The notes under the pieces are model-generated. The model searched no databases, was not told where the DNA came from, and saw nothing but the letters and a program-made list of their open reading frames with translations. DNA of 64,000 nt. Source: Denitrobaculum sp965225735 (GTDB lineage Bacteria; Pseudomonadota; Alphaproteobacteria; Kiloniellales; Kiloniellaceae). This document shows positions 1 to 8,183 of the stretch, piece after piece. How positions within the stretch are numbered: the stretch's first letter is position 1; each line of letters begins with the position of its first letter. Position numbers and translations under genes: made by a program. The DNA is taken from NCBI GenBank assembly GCA_965225735.1, contig CBDDBN010000029.1, positions 496,001 to 560,000 on the forward strand. The letters run 5' to 3'.

Positions 1-179
1 AGCGCACCTTCGCGCCCCAGAGGAAAGTCGATGCGGCAAAGCGTCAGGCGCAGGCGAATGCCGCGCAGGCGCTTCAGCGTCGCCTCGAGGTCGCAGAGGA
101 AAAGTCCCGTGCTCTGATACTCAAAGCCCGAAAATTCCGTTGCTTGCGTTTCAAAAGTCCCCGCGAGTGCGACTGTCAT
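1..179 (-). CDS. Unidentified protein, N-terminal fragment cut by window edge
   Basis: An open frame begins at an ATG at 179 and runs leftward off the window. It encodes about 59 residues starting MTVALAGTFETQATEFSG. The start is preceded by an AGG-containing Shine-Dalgarno-like stretch about eight bases upstream. It lies downstream of the sensor kinase gene on the same strand, with about 190 bases between them. I recognise no domain. The second half is rich in Arg and Leu. The opposite strand is also open here (3-257, a coiled-coil-like Gln/Ala/Glu/Lys stretch), so the coding strand is uncertain. The minus strand is preferred because it has a start codon with a ribosome site and its first half looks more protein-like. 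Confidence 0.35.
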   Translation of the reverse strand, partial: MTVALAGTFETQATEFSGFEYQSTGLFLCDLEATLKRLRGIRLRLTLCRIDFPLGREGA

Positions 180-371
180 GTCTACCTGATTCCCTACGTC
201 AAAAATGCCAACCGGGGTATGTTCCGATTCTATGTAGGGAGTCTAGCGCCGAGTTGAAACTGGTAGGTGTGCGAATTATGTGTCAGCCTGCCCCCGAAAG
301 TTGTGTCAGGGCTGGCACACGGGTTAACCATAGTTAACAAAACCCTACCGAATGTACCGCAGGCCGAGGTC

Positions 372-1967
372 TTAAGCAGCAACGGGTAGGCGTAAAATCA
401 TTGAAAGTCCGCCATCCTTACGGTTTTCAGCGCGCACATCGCCACCGATCGCCTGAAGATTTCTGCGGACAATCCAAAGACCAATCCCCAGATGCGGGCT
501 CTGTTCCTCGGCATCCATAGACGAATCTTTTCTCGCTCCAGCTGTAGAAGAGCTTGCCGGTGGTGGTAATTGCTGGGGGCGGAGCGACACGTAACGCTCG
601 AAAATCCTCTCTAAATCGCCTGAAGGAACACCAGGACCTCGATCATTTACGGTCAGCCGGCCCCAGGATTGTTCTCGATCTAGTTCGACGATCACAGTCG
701 TTCCACGCGGCGAAGCCTCGATAGCATTGTCGATCACATTTTCTATTACGGTCTCCAGAAGGTCCTCGCCGGCGCGCACGATAACGCCCTTCGCGATCTT
801 GGTTTCCAGAACGATACTGCGGCTATCGAAGGTATTGACATAAGCCGCCAGCATACGCTCGACCAGTTGGGAAAGATCGACCGCGTGCCGTGGCGGATCA
901 AGCAATTCAGCGGTCGCCTGATCGAGGCGTCTGGCGCTGGCAACCAAATGGTCTAACCGATCCACCGACTCCTCGATCACGTCGAGCGCGCGCTGTCCGC
1001 GGGGATTGTCAGATGGCACGATCCGTTTCAGAGGCTCCAGCGACTGACGCATGATCGCAATCGGCGTTTTGAAGGCGTGGGCATTGTCTTCCGCCGCCAG
1101 CCGGATGCTGTCCGCCGAGTTTTGGAGAGACGAAGTCATGCGGTCGAATTCTTCCGCCACCAACGCCAATTCCGGCACCTTGTTCTGGACGGTGAAATTT
1201 GCGCTCTCAAGACGGCCGATGCGGATATCCCGGGCAAGGTCCCGGAAACTCATGAGACCGCGCCAGATACTGAAGAACAGGCCAATGGTCAGGGCAGCCA
1301 TGGCCAGGTAGATCATCGCCGCCAGCCGAACTTCGAGAGTCTTCCAATAGGGTTGCCCAATCGAAGTACCCAGGAATTCACCAGTCGAGTGCGTCGTAAT
1401 AATGGCCCAGCAGCCTGCATTGGTGGTGATCGCGGTGATGGAAGTCAGAAGCTCTTCCTTACCGCTGGGTCTCTGGTGCCGAAGGGCAATCGGCGATTCC
1501 ACCTGGCAACTCTGTACCAGATTGTCGAAAACGCCGCGCTCGACGAGACTGTCCCGCTCGCGGGCTAGCTCGGCGGCTGCAAGAGTCGGTTCGGCGGCCA
1601 CAAAGTAGAAGGCTTGAGCACGCGCCTCTTCGGCCGGGCGAAACAGGACCTTTACACCACTTTGGGAGGTTGCATAGCGCTTCACTTCGCTGTTCAGCGC
1701 CGGCAGAGGCGACGGCCCTTCGCGCTCAATGAGCGGGCGCAGGCTCTCCGCTATAATCCGGCCCTGTTCGCGCACGCTCTTGAGGATCAGGGTTTGTCGG
1801 TCCTGGTCGGCCTGCCGGAACTCCGAGTAGAGCATGACCGGCACGGTGACGAAGACGATCAGTAACAGGATAAACTTACCGACAATCGAGTGGAACAGAC
1901 GCCACAGCGACGAGGGCCGCTTCGACGGCACGCCCGCAAGCATGGGCGCCTCTTCCACCCGCGCCAT
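372..1967 (-). CDS. Sensor histidine kinase (ChvG/stimulus-sensing type)
   Basis: A 531-residue inner-membrane kinase. There is a transmembrane helix at about residues 30-47, a periplasmic sensor region to about 213, a second helix at 214-236, a HAMP-like linker, and a dimerisation/phosphoacceptor segment with His297 in H-A-F-K-T-P. The ATPase domain has an N box (ENVIDNAIEASP), G1 (DRGPGVP), F box (ERIFERYVS) and G2 (LGIGLWIVRR). The phosphoacceptor motif resembles PhoQ-type H-S-L-K-T-P more than the common H-E-L-K-N-P, because the acidic residue after His is replaced by Ala. The gene starts 2 bases after the response regulator stop and is the last of a three-gene operon. Architecture and its response-regulator partner suggest the alphaproteobacterial ChvG-like envelope/acid stress kinases. 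Orthology to ChvG itself is inferred and not certain. Confidence 0.8.
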   Translation of the reverse strand: MARVEEAPMLAGVPSKRPSSLWRLFHSIVGKFILLLIVFVTVPVMLYSEFRQADQDRQTLILKSVREQGRIIAESLRPLIEREGPSPLPALNSEVKRYATSQSGVKVLFRPAEEARAQAFYFVAAEPTLAAAELARERDSLVERGVFDNLVQSCQVESPIALRHQRPSGKEELLTSITAITTNAGCWAIITTHSTGEFLGTSIGQPYWKTLEVRLAAMIYLAMAALTIGLFFSIWRGLMSFRDLARDIRIGRLESANFTVQNKVPELALVAEEFDRMTSSLQNSADSIRLAAEDNAHAFKTPIAIMRQSLEPLKRIVPSDNPRGQRALDVIEESVDRLDHLVASARRLDQATAELLDPPRHAVDLSQLVERMLAAYVNTFDSRSIVLETKIAKGVIVRAGEDLLETVIENVIDNAIEASPRGTTVIVELDREQSWGRLTVNDRGPGVPSGDLERIFERYVSLRPQQLPPPASSSTAGARKDSSMDAEEQSPHLGIGLWIVRRNLQAIGGDVRAENRKDGGLSMILRLPVAA

Positions 1968-1969
1968 GG

Positions 1970-2761
1970 TCAGTTGGCCCCGTATACCCCGGACGTGGTC
2001 TCACCTTCCTCATCGCGCCAGCGATAGCCGAAACCGGGATAGTTCTCGATTCGATCGAAGTCGTCATCGACATCGCGAAATTTCTTCCGGATGCGCTTGA
2101 TGAAGGAACGGACATTCGCCCTGAAACCATCGGTGCCGTAACCAGCGACGAAATCCTTGCCATGAACGATGTCGTAGATCTGCCGATAGGAAACGTCACC
2201 ACCGGCCTGCGTCGCGAGAAAGCGCACAATAGCGAACTCGGTCAAGGTGAGATCGATTTGCTGATCGTTCCAGAAAGCACGGTTAATGTCGTCGCGCAGC
2301 TCAAGGGGCCCACGCTTAAAGCCAGCCGAGCCGCTTTCGCCATCGCCGACCTGAACCGCCGCTGGTTTCGCACCTTCGGTAATAATTTTGAGACGCTGCA
2401 GAATGATCGGCAAACGCCGCGATTTATCGATGAAATCAACCGCGCCCCACTTGAGGGCAGCTTCCTCATAAATTTCATCGCTGAGCATGGTCAGAAAAAT
2501 GACCGGTGTCTGCAGCCGTGCCTCGCGCAGCCGGCGCAGCACGGCCAGCCCGTCAAGCCCAGGCATCCGCCAATCCAACAGGATTGCGTCGGCCGCTTCC
2601 TCATTCAAAAGATAACTTAATGCTGAGTCGCCGCTGGGAAAATCGACAACTTCATAGCCTTCTTCGGCCAGATTTAACCCCAGTGACTCACGAAACAAAT
2701 CGTCGTCGTCGACGATGACAACTCTTGGATAAGTTGCCTCAATAACCATTGGTTGCCCCAT
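1970..2761 (-). CDS. OmpR/ChvI-like response regulator
   Basis: A 263-residue DNA-binding response regulator. The receiver domain has the acidic pocket D18-D20, phosphoacceptor Asp63 in LLDWRMPG, Thr91, and Lys113 in the switch loop. The Pro that normally follows this Lys is absent (D-K-S-R). A C-terminal winged-helix domain (about 155-250) has the OmpR-type recognition region (GFRANVRSFIKRIRKKF) and wing (IENYPGFGYRW). It is encoded between a lipoprotein gene (3-base gap) and the kinase gene (2-base gap), so the three are one operon. Met5 is an alternative start. It probably acts on envelope or exopolysaccharide genes as ChvI does in rhizobia, but the targets are not visible here. Confidence 0.85.
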   Translation of the reverse strand: MGQPMVIEATYPRVVIVDDDDLFRESLGLNLAEEGYEVVDFPSGDSALSYLLNEEAADAILLDWRMPGLDGLAVLRRLREARLQTPVIFLTMLSDEIYEEAALKWGAVDFIDKSRRLPIILQRLKIITEGAKPAAVQVGDGESGSAGFKRGPLELRDDINRAFWNDQQIDLTLTEFAIVRFLATQAGGDVSYRQIYDIVHGKDFVAGYGTDGFRANVRSFIKRIRKKFRDVDDDFDRIENYPGFGYRWRDEEGETTSGVYGAN

Positions 2762-2764
2762 TCG

Positions 2765-3448
2765 CTATTCCGCCTGTGGCGGCTCCTTATCAAGTGATTG
2801 ACCGCTTTCCGTTGATCTCTGCGCTTGCTTCAGGCGCTCAGATTCACGTTGGCGCTCCGCTTCGCGCAGCAAACCCGTGAAACATGTCCTTGTGAAGGCA
2901 GTGACCTCATCGGGAGACTGTTCCTCACTGCTCTGGGCTTCGCCGTTCTCTTCCGCCGTCTGCGGCTCTTCAGTAACGGCAACCGCTTGCTCGCCCTCTG
3001 TTGCCCTCTCTCCGCTTTCCGCCTCGTAGGTCAAAAGCCGGAATGCACCACCTTCAACGCTCGGATAGAAAAACACATTCAACATGCATTCCTGACCGCT
3101 GTAGGTCCAAATTCTCGCTGGCGACTGTTCGGTCTGCTCAGCAGGTTCGCCGAGCAGAGCCCTCGTCACCGTAAAATCCAGCCCTATCAGCATATCCGGG
3201 TCCGCTTCTTCCACCGTTTCAGGCTCGGCCGGCAGTATCTGCGGCTTTCGGCGTGGCGGCGGGGGCGGCGGATCCTGAACGACGATGGCTTCTTCGATCG
3301 TTTCCGGTTCGGTCAGATCTATGGGCACGGTCGAGTCAGACTCGATCGAAGCTTGCACTTCTTCCGGGTCTGGAGCCGGTGGATCGAGTTGAGCACAACC
3401 GGACACCACCAGGAAAACCGGCCCCACAACGGCCCAAGGACGAATCAT
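2765..3448 (-). CDS. Putative lipoprotein heading the two-component operon
   Basis: A 227-residue protein with a lipoprotein signal: a hydrophobic segment followed by the lipobox V-S-G-C, with Cys18 as the expected lipidated residue. A Pro/Glu-rich linker follows. The region around residues 85-145 contains LLGEPAE, then IWTYSGQECMLNVFFYP, which is reminiscent of the compact SmpA/BamE-like fold (G-x-P ... W-x-Y ... C). The C-terminus is strongly acidic and Gln/Glu-rich. Its stop lies 3 bases before the response regulator start, so it is cotranscribed with the two-component genes. It could be an accessory envelope sensor of the kinase; that role is inferred from position only. Confidence 0.65.
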   Translation of the reverse strand: MIRPWAVVGPVFLVVSGCAQLDPPAPDPEEVQASIESDSTVPIDLTEPETIEEAIVVQDPPPPPPRRKPQILPAEPETVEEADPDMLIGLDFTVTRALLGEPAEQTEQSPARIWTYSGQECMLNVFFYPSVEGGAFRLLTYEAESGERATEGEQAVAVTEEPQTAEENGEAQSSEEQSPDEVTAFTRTCFTGLLREAERQRESERLKQAQRSTESGQSLDKEPPQAE

Positions 3449-3862
3449 ATCGCAATTTCCGACACGAGGTCGCAGTGACCTACGTTTGTCGCCTGTCTCT
3501 ACTTCGATTCAACATCCCTGTCCGTATTATCTGCCGATTTAAGGGCTACACGCCGGGTTTTCTCCCTGAGTTTCCTCAGAGCAGTCCCTTACCCCTACAA
3601 GCAAACAACACCGACCGGATGTGATCATTTTGTGTCCGCACCAACAGAATAGCACGCTACGCCGACAGGCGGAAATGTCGTATTTTGTATTAGTTTAATC
3701 ACTTAATCGTTGGAATCCCCTCAAAAACCACTGTGAATTCATCACGCCGCGCCTGAACGATTGACAGACGCGCCCGCCCGTCCTGAAATCAGGCAAGCAC
3801 AATGGAGTTGGCAGAGAAGTACGCCACAAAATCCAAAGCTCAATGACACTGGGAGACGTTGT
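3449..3862. other. Divergent intergenic region
   Basis: This 414-base region separates the minus-strand lipoprotein/two-component operon from the plus-strand polyamine operon. It has short A+T-rich stretches (around 3675-3710) and no convincing gene. The only element I can place with some confidence is the promoter-like pair at 3761-3789. An in-frame TTG at 3761 could extend the binding-protein reading frame, but it coincides with the -35 hexamer and adds no signal peptide, so I treat it as non-coding. Confidence 0.5.
3761..3789 (+). promoter_or_regulatory. Candidate sigma70 promoter of pot operon
   Basis: TTGACA at 3761-3766 and TGAAAT at 3784-3789 are separated by exactly 17 bases. Transcription would start near 3796, about 65 bases upstream of the binding-protein ATG. 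The -35 is a full consensus match and the -10 matches four of six. Confidence 0.4.
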
Positions 3863-4957
3863 ATGAAATTCCTAACCAAATCAGCGCTTGCTGCGGCGTT
3901 CATCGCAGGCGCTGGGGCTCCGGCATGGGGCCAAGATGCTGTCGTTAATGTCTATAACTGGTCAGACTATATCGACGAGAGCATTCTCGAAGACTTCGAA
4001 AAAGAAACCGGTATCAAGGTCGTTTACGACGTTTTCGATTCGAACGACATTCTGGAGACTAAACTCCTCGCTGGCGGCACCGGCTATGACGTGGTGGTTC
4101 CCAGTGGCACTTTTCTGTCGCGGCAAATCCAGGCTGGCGTCTTTCAACCGCTTGATAAATCGAAGCTTTCGAACCTCAGCAACATGTGGGACGTGGTCAG
4201 CACGCGTACGGCAAAGTACGATCCGGAAAACGCCCATTCGGTCAACTACATGTGGGGCACAACGGGAATCGGCTATAACGTAAAGCAGGTTGCCGAGCGC
4301 ATGCCAGATGCGCCGGTTGATTCCTGGAAGATGATTTTCGACCCAGAGGTGATTTCGAAGTTCGCCGACTGCGGTGTTTTCATGCTGGATGCCTCGGACG
4401 AGATGATCCCCGCTGCCCTCAACTACCTGGGCGAAGACCCGGACAGCCACGACCTGAAGGTCATCGCCAAAGCGGAGGAGCTTCTGCTGTCCATCCGTCC
4501 CTACATCCAAAAATTCCACTCTTCCGAGTACATCAATGCGCTCGCGAACGGCGATATCTGCCTGGCCGTCGGCTGGTCCGGCGACATTCTGCAGGCGCGC
4601 GACCGCGCCGATGAGGCGGAAAACGGCGTTGAAGTCAGCTATTCGACCCCGGTTGAGGGCGCGCTGATGTGGTTCGACCAGATGGCCATTCCGAAGGACG
4701 CGCCACACGTCGAGAACGCCCATAAGTTCATCGACTACATTATGCGGGCAGATGTCATGGCCAAGGCCTCCAACTACGTCTACTACGCGAACGGCAATAA
4801 GGCATCCCAGGAACTGCTGGACGAAGAGGTCATCGGCGACACCGCGATTTATCCGAGCGAAGCCGCGCTCGGGACTCTCTACACCACGACCCCCTACCCA
4901 CCGAAGGTTCAGCGTAAGGTTACGCGGCTCTGGACCAAAGTGAAGAGCAGCCAATAG
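3863..4957 (+). CDS. potF: Polyamine ABC transporter, periplasmic binding protein
   Basis: A 364-residue precursor. The N-terminal signal peptide is about 24 residues and ends A-W-G-Q, followed by the mature start VVNVYNWSDYIDESILEDFEKETG, typical of PotD/PotF spermidine/putrescine binding proteins. The motif around DVVVPSGTFL and the late W-F-D-Q-M-A-I-P segment also fit the family. The ATG at 3863 is chosen because it gives a proper signal peptide and has GGGAG upstream; a longer frame from TTG at 3761 does not. It is the first gene of potFGHI. A strong hairpin follows it, which would favour high expression of the binding protein. Putrescine versus spermidine preference cannot be told from this reading. 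Confidence 0.9.
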   Translation: MKFLTKSALAAAFIAGAGAPAWGQDAVVNVYNWSDYIDESILEDFEKETGIKVVYDVFDSNDILETKLLAGGTGYDVVVPSGTFLSRQIQAGVFQPLDKSKLSNLSNMWDVVSTRTAKYDPENAHSVNYMWGTTGIGYNVKQVAERMPDAPVDSWKMIFDPEVISKFADCGVFMLDASDEMIPAALNYLGEDPDSHDLKVIAKAEELLLSIRPYIQKFHSSEYINALANGDICLAVGWSGDILQARDRADEAENGVEVSYSTPVEGALMWFDQMAIPKDAPHVENAHKFIDYIMRADVMAKASNYVYYANGNKASQELLDEEVIGDTAIYPSEAALGTLYTTTPYPPKVQRKVTRLWTKVKSSQ

Positions 4958-4970
4958 CATTGCCAATCCA

Positions 4971-5001
4971 GGCGCGGCCGATCCATCTGACCGGCCGCGC
5001 C
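4971..5001 (+). promoter_or_regulatory. Intercistronic hairpin after potF
   Basis: A perfect 10-bp inverted repeat (GGCGCGGCCG and CGGCCGCGCC) encloses an 11-base loop, directly downstream of the binding-protein stop and before the ATPase gene. There is no U-tract, so it looks like an mRNA-stabilising or processing hairpin more than a terminator. Confidence 0.6.
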
Positions 5002-5081
5002 CTTGGGTGGCTTCACCCAAGAGCCTGAGCCAATCCGCGAGTTTCGATGGCGGATCTCAGGGAAACAGGGGGAAAGAGGTC

Positions 5082-6230
5082 ATGGCCACTTCGGGAAACG
5101 AGGTTCGGAAGAAATGGGAACCTTGGAACGACCCGCAAGAGAGCCCGCACGTCCAGATAAAGGCCGTTAGCAAACGTTTCGGGGACTTCACGGCCGTCGA
5201 TAACATCGACCTCGACATCTATAAAGGCGAGTTCTTTTCGCTGCTCGGGCCATCAGGCTGTGGCAAGACTACCTTGTTGCGCATGCTCGCGGGCTTTGAA
5301 CAGCCAAGCCAAGGTCAGATTCTACTCGAGGGAACCGACATGTCCGGCGTTCCGCCCTATCGCCGGCCCGTCAATATGATGTTCCAGTCCTACGCCCTTT
5401 TTCCGCACATGTCGGTTGAAAGCAACATCGCCTTCGGACTGAAACAGGACAAGGTGCCCAAGACAGAGATTGAGCAGCGTGTTGAGGAGGTCATCGATCT
5501 GGTTCAACTCGGCGCTTTTGCGAAACGCAAACCTCATCAGCTTTCCGGCGGCCAACGCCAGCGGGTCGCGCTCGCGCGCGCCTTGGTGAAGAAGCCGAAG
5601 ATGCTGCTGCTTGATGAACCCTTAGGCGCACTGGACAAAAAACTGCGGGAACAGACTCAGTTTGAGTTGATGAATATCCAGGAGCAGCTTGGCATCACCT
5701 TCGTGATCGTGACCCACGACCAGGAAGAAGCCATGACCGTCTCCACCCGGATCGCGGTCATGGACCACGGCCGCATTGTGCAGGTGGCCACACCGACCGA
5801 GATCTATGAATACCCGAATTCGCGCTACGTGGCCGGCTTCATCGGCGATGTCAACATCATCGAAGGACGAGTCGCCGACGTAGGCGAAGGCCATCTGAAC
5901 GTTGTCAGCGAGCAATCGGGCTGCAACGTTCGCGCGCGCCATGCCGTCGATGCGCCCGTCGGCGCGACCGTCTGGATCGCCTTGCGCCCGGAAAAGCTGG
6001 TGATTTCGGTGGATCCTCCGGCCGACACCGCCAACAACTGTATGGCAGGAGAGGTCTGGGATATCGGCTATCTCGGCAATCTATCGATCTACCATATTAA
6101 GCTCGATAGCGGCTTGATGGTGACCACGGCGCGAACCAACCGCACGCGGGATGTCGAGCAACCAATCACCTGGGAAGACCGGGTCTATCTAACCTGGACG
6201 CCCGATGCCGGCATCGTTCTTGGACAGTGA
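5082..6230 (+). CDS. potG: Polyamine ABC transporter ATP-binding protein
   Basis: A 382-residue cytoplasmic ATPase that powers polyamine uptake. The Walker A motif GPSGCGKT is at residues 56-63, the Q-loop at Gln102, the signature LSGGQ at 154-158, and Walker B MLLLDEP at about 174-180, followed by the H-loop (THDQEEA). A C-terminal TOBE-type regulatory region begins at about residue 285. The ATG at 5082 is chosen because a GGGGGAAAGAGG ribosome site lies just upstream; an in-frame start at 5007 would add 25 residues with no homology. The two permease genes follow closely (10 bases to potH). Confidence 0.9.
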   Translation: MATSGNEVRKKWEPWNDPQESPHVQIKAVSKRFGDFTAVDNIDLDIYKGEFFSLLGPSGCGKTTLLRMLAGFEQPSQGQILLEGTDMSGVPPYRRPVNMMFQSYALFPHMSVESNIAFGLKQDKVPKTEIEQRVEEVIDLVQLGAFAKRKPHQLSGGQRQRVALARALVKKPKMLLLDEPLGALDKKLREQTQFELMNIQEQLGITFVIVTHDQEEAMTVSTRIAVMDHGRIVQVATPTEIYEYPNSRYVAGFIGDVNIIEGRVADVGEGHLNVVSEQSGCNVRARHAVDAPVGATVWIALRPEKLVISVDPPADTANNCMAGEVWDIGYLGNLSIYHIKLDSGLMVTTARTNRTRDVEQPITWEDRVYLTWTPDAGIVLGQ

Positions 6231-6239
6231 GCGGAAGCC

Positions 6240-7271
6240 ATGAACCGGAACAAGCAGGATAGCGAGACGCTGAAGGTCGAGTACCTGGACGCCCGCGCCG
6301 CCGGAGGCCTGGCGGGTACCCTGGAGGAACTGCACAAGCAGCTACTATTGCTGCCCCCATACCGCTGGATCAGTGCTGTGATAGGTCACTTCGGTCTTAG
6401 CGGCCGAGGTCTTTTGATCTCCACGCCTTATATCTGGCTGTTATTGTTCTTTCTCGCGCCCTTCCTGATCGTTCTCAAGATCAGTTTCTCCGAGTATGCG
6501 ATCAGCCAGCCGCCTTACACGCCGCTCTTCGAACTGGTCGATGAGATCTATATCCAGATCAAACTGAACCTCGAGAACTATCAGCTCCTCTTCGAAGACG
6601 ACCTCTACTGGCGCGCCTATCTCAACAGCGTGAAGATTGCTGGCATCTCGACGTTCCTGACGCTTCTGGTGGGCTATCCACTGGCCTACGGAATGACCCG
6701 GGCGCCCAGGCAATGGCGCCTTGCCCTGCTGATGCTGGTGATTCTGCCGTTCTGGACATCGTTCCTGATCCGCGTCTACGCCTGGATCGGCATCCTAAAA
6801 AAAGAGGGCCTGCTGAATCTATTGCTGCTGAACCTTGGCATTATCGACCAGCCATTGACGATCATGAACACGGACACAGCGGTCTATATCGGCATTATCT
6901 ACTCTTACCTGCCCTTCATGGTTCTGCCGCTCTACGCCAGCTTGGAGAAGATGGACGACTCTCTGCTGGAAGCCGCCGCGGACCTCGGCAGTCGGCCGAT
7001 CAAAGCCTTCTGGCAAATCACCTTCCCCCTCTCCTTTCCAGGCGTGATCGCGGGCTGCTTCCTGGTTTTCATCCCGGCGTTGGGCGAATTCGTTATTCCG
7101 GACCTGCTGGGCGGCTCAGGAACCCTGATGATCGGCAAAACGCTTTGGGCCGAGTTCTTCAACAACCGGGATTGGCCATTGTCTTCAGCAGTCGCTGTCA
7201 TTCTGCTCCTGATCCTGGTCATTCCGATCGTCGCCTTCCAGAAACTCCAGGAAAAGGATAAGGCGGCCTGA
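6240..7271 (+). CDS. potH: Polyamine ABC transporter permease 1
   Basis: A 343-residue inner-membrane permease with about six hydrophobic helices. The first (STPYIWLLLFFLAPFLIVLKISFSEYA) follows an approximately 60-residue cytoplasmic N-terminus that is longer than in many PotH proteins. The EAA loop that docks on the ATPase is visible as DDSLLEAAADLGSRPIKAFWQITFPLS. It starts 10 bases after potG and pairs with potI. Confidence 0.9.
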   Translation: MNRNKQDSETLKVEYLDARAAGGLAGTLEELHKQLLLLPPYRWISAVIGHFGLSGRGLLISTPYIWLLLFFLAPFLIVLKISFSEYAISQPPYTPLFELVDEIYIQIKLNLENYQLLFEDDLYWRAYLNSVKIAGISTFLTLLVGYPLAYGMTRAPRQWRLALLMLVILPFWTSFLIRVYAWIGILKKEGLLNLLLLNLGIIDQPLTIMNTDTAVYIGIIYSYLPFMVLPLYASLEKMDDSLLEAAADLGSRPIKAFWQITFPLSFPGVIAGCFLVFIPALGEFVIPDLLGGSGTLMIGKTLWAEFFNNRDWPLSSAVAVILLLILVIPIVAFQKLQEKDKAA

Positions 7272-7333
7272 TATGACAGATTTCGTGTCCATACCCGCGT
7301 GCCGCCTTTCGCCTTGCCTCCGCGAGGCCCGAT

Positions 7334-8155
7334 ATGAATAAGGGCCTCACTTGGTTTACCTGGTCGGCGCTGATCCTTGGGTTCGGCTTTCTCTACCTGC
7401 CAATCATCCTGCTGGTGATCTTCAGCTTCAACGAGTCGAAGCTTGTGACCGTTTGGGGCGGCTTTTCGACCAAATGGTATGGCGAGATGTTCCGGAACGA
7501 AGGTTTGCTGAATGCGGCGTGGGTAACGTTAAAGGTCGCCTTTGTCGCCTCCAGCGTAGCAACACTTTTGGGCACCATGTCTGGGATTATGCTGACCCGT
7601 TTCGGCAGGTTCCGTGGCCGCACGCTGTTTTCGGGAATGATCTACGCGCCGCTGGTCATGCCGGAGGTGATCACCGGTCTCTCGCTGCTGCTGATGTTCG
7701 TGGCGATTTCCCTCGACCGGGGCTTCCTGACGGTTACGATCGCGCACATTACCTTTTCCATGTGTTACGTCGCCGTCGTCGTTCAGTCGCGCATGGCGAC
7801 TTTCGATCACTCGATCGAGGAAGCAGCCATGGATCTGGGATGCCCGCCGGGCAAGACCTTTTTCGCGGTCACCCTGCCGATCATCCTGCCCGCCGTCGTT
7901 TCGGGCTGGCTGCTCTCCTTCACCCTGTCGCTCGACGACCTGGTCATCGCAAGCTTCACGACAGGTCCGGGTGCGACCACTTTGCCCATGAAGATTTACA
8001 GCCAGGTGCGCCTCGGCGTGACGCCGGAGATCAATGCGGTCTCGACGATCCTGGTCGGCTTGGTGGCGACGGGTGTGCTGATCGCTTCCTTCATATCGCG
8101 ACGAAGCGAAGCCGCAAGGGCGCGCGACGAACGGATGGCCGCCGCGGAGACGTAA
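7334..8155 (+). CDS. potI: Polyamine ABC transporter permease 2
   Basis: A 273-residue inner-membrane permease, the second half of the translocation channel. It has six predicted helices. The EAA motif (SIEEAAMDLGCPPGKTFFAVTLP) lies at about residues 160-180, followed by the conserved LSLDDLVIASFTTGPG segment of the PotC/PotI family. It is the last gene of the operon, 62 bases after potH. The next gene is on the opposite strand and converges on it. Confidence 0.9.
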   Translation: MNKGLTWFTWSALILGFGFLYLPIILLVIFSFNESKLVTVWGGFSTKWYGEMFRNEGLLNAAWVTLKVAFVASSVATLLGTMSGIMLTRFGRFRGRTLFSGMIYAPLVMPEVITGLSLLLMFVAISLDRGFLTVTIAHITFSMCYVAVVVQSRMATFDHSIEEAAMDLGCPPGKTFFAVTLPIILPAVVSGWLLSFTLSLDDLVIASFTTGPGATTLPMKIYSQVRLGVTPEINAVSTILVGLVATGVLIASFISRRSEAARARDERMAAAET

Positions 8156-8183
8156 GTCTCTTGCACTTTGATTTGAGAGCGGG

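Noticed and set aside
3..257. Plus-strand open frame with coiled-coil-like start (Gln/Ala/Glu/Lys-rich)
   Set aside because: Its second half looks non-coding and it lacks a start in the window; the minus-strand reading at 1-179 has a start with a ribosome site. Left as an alternative, not a call.
3962..5020. 352-codon minus-strand open frame over potF
   Set aside because: Antisense shadow; potF has signal peptide and family motifs.
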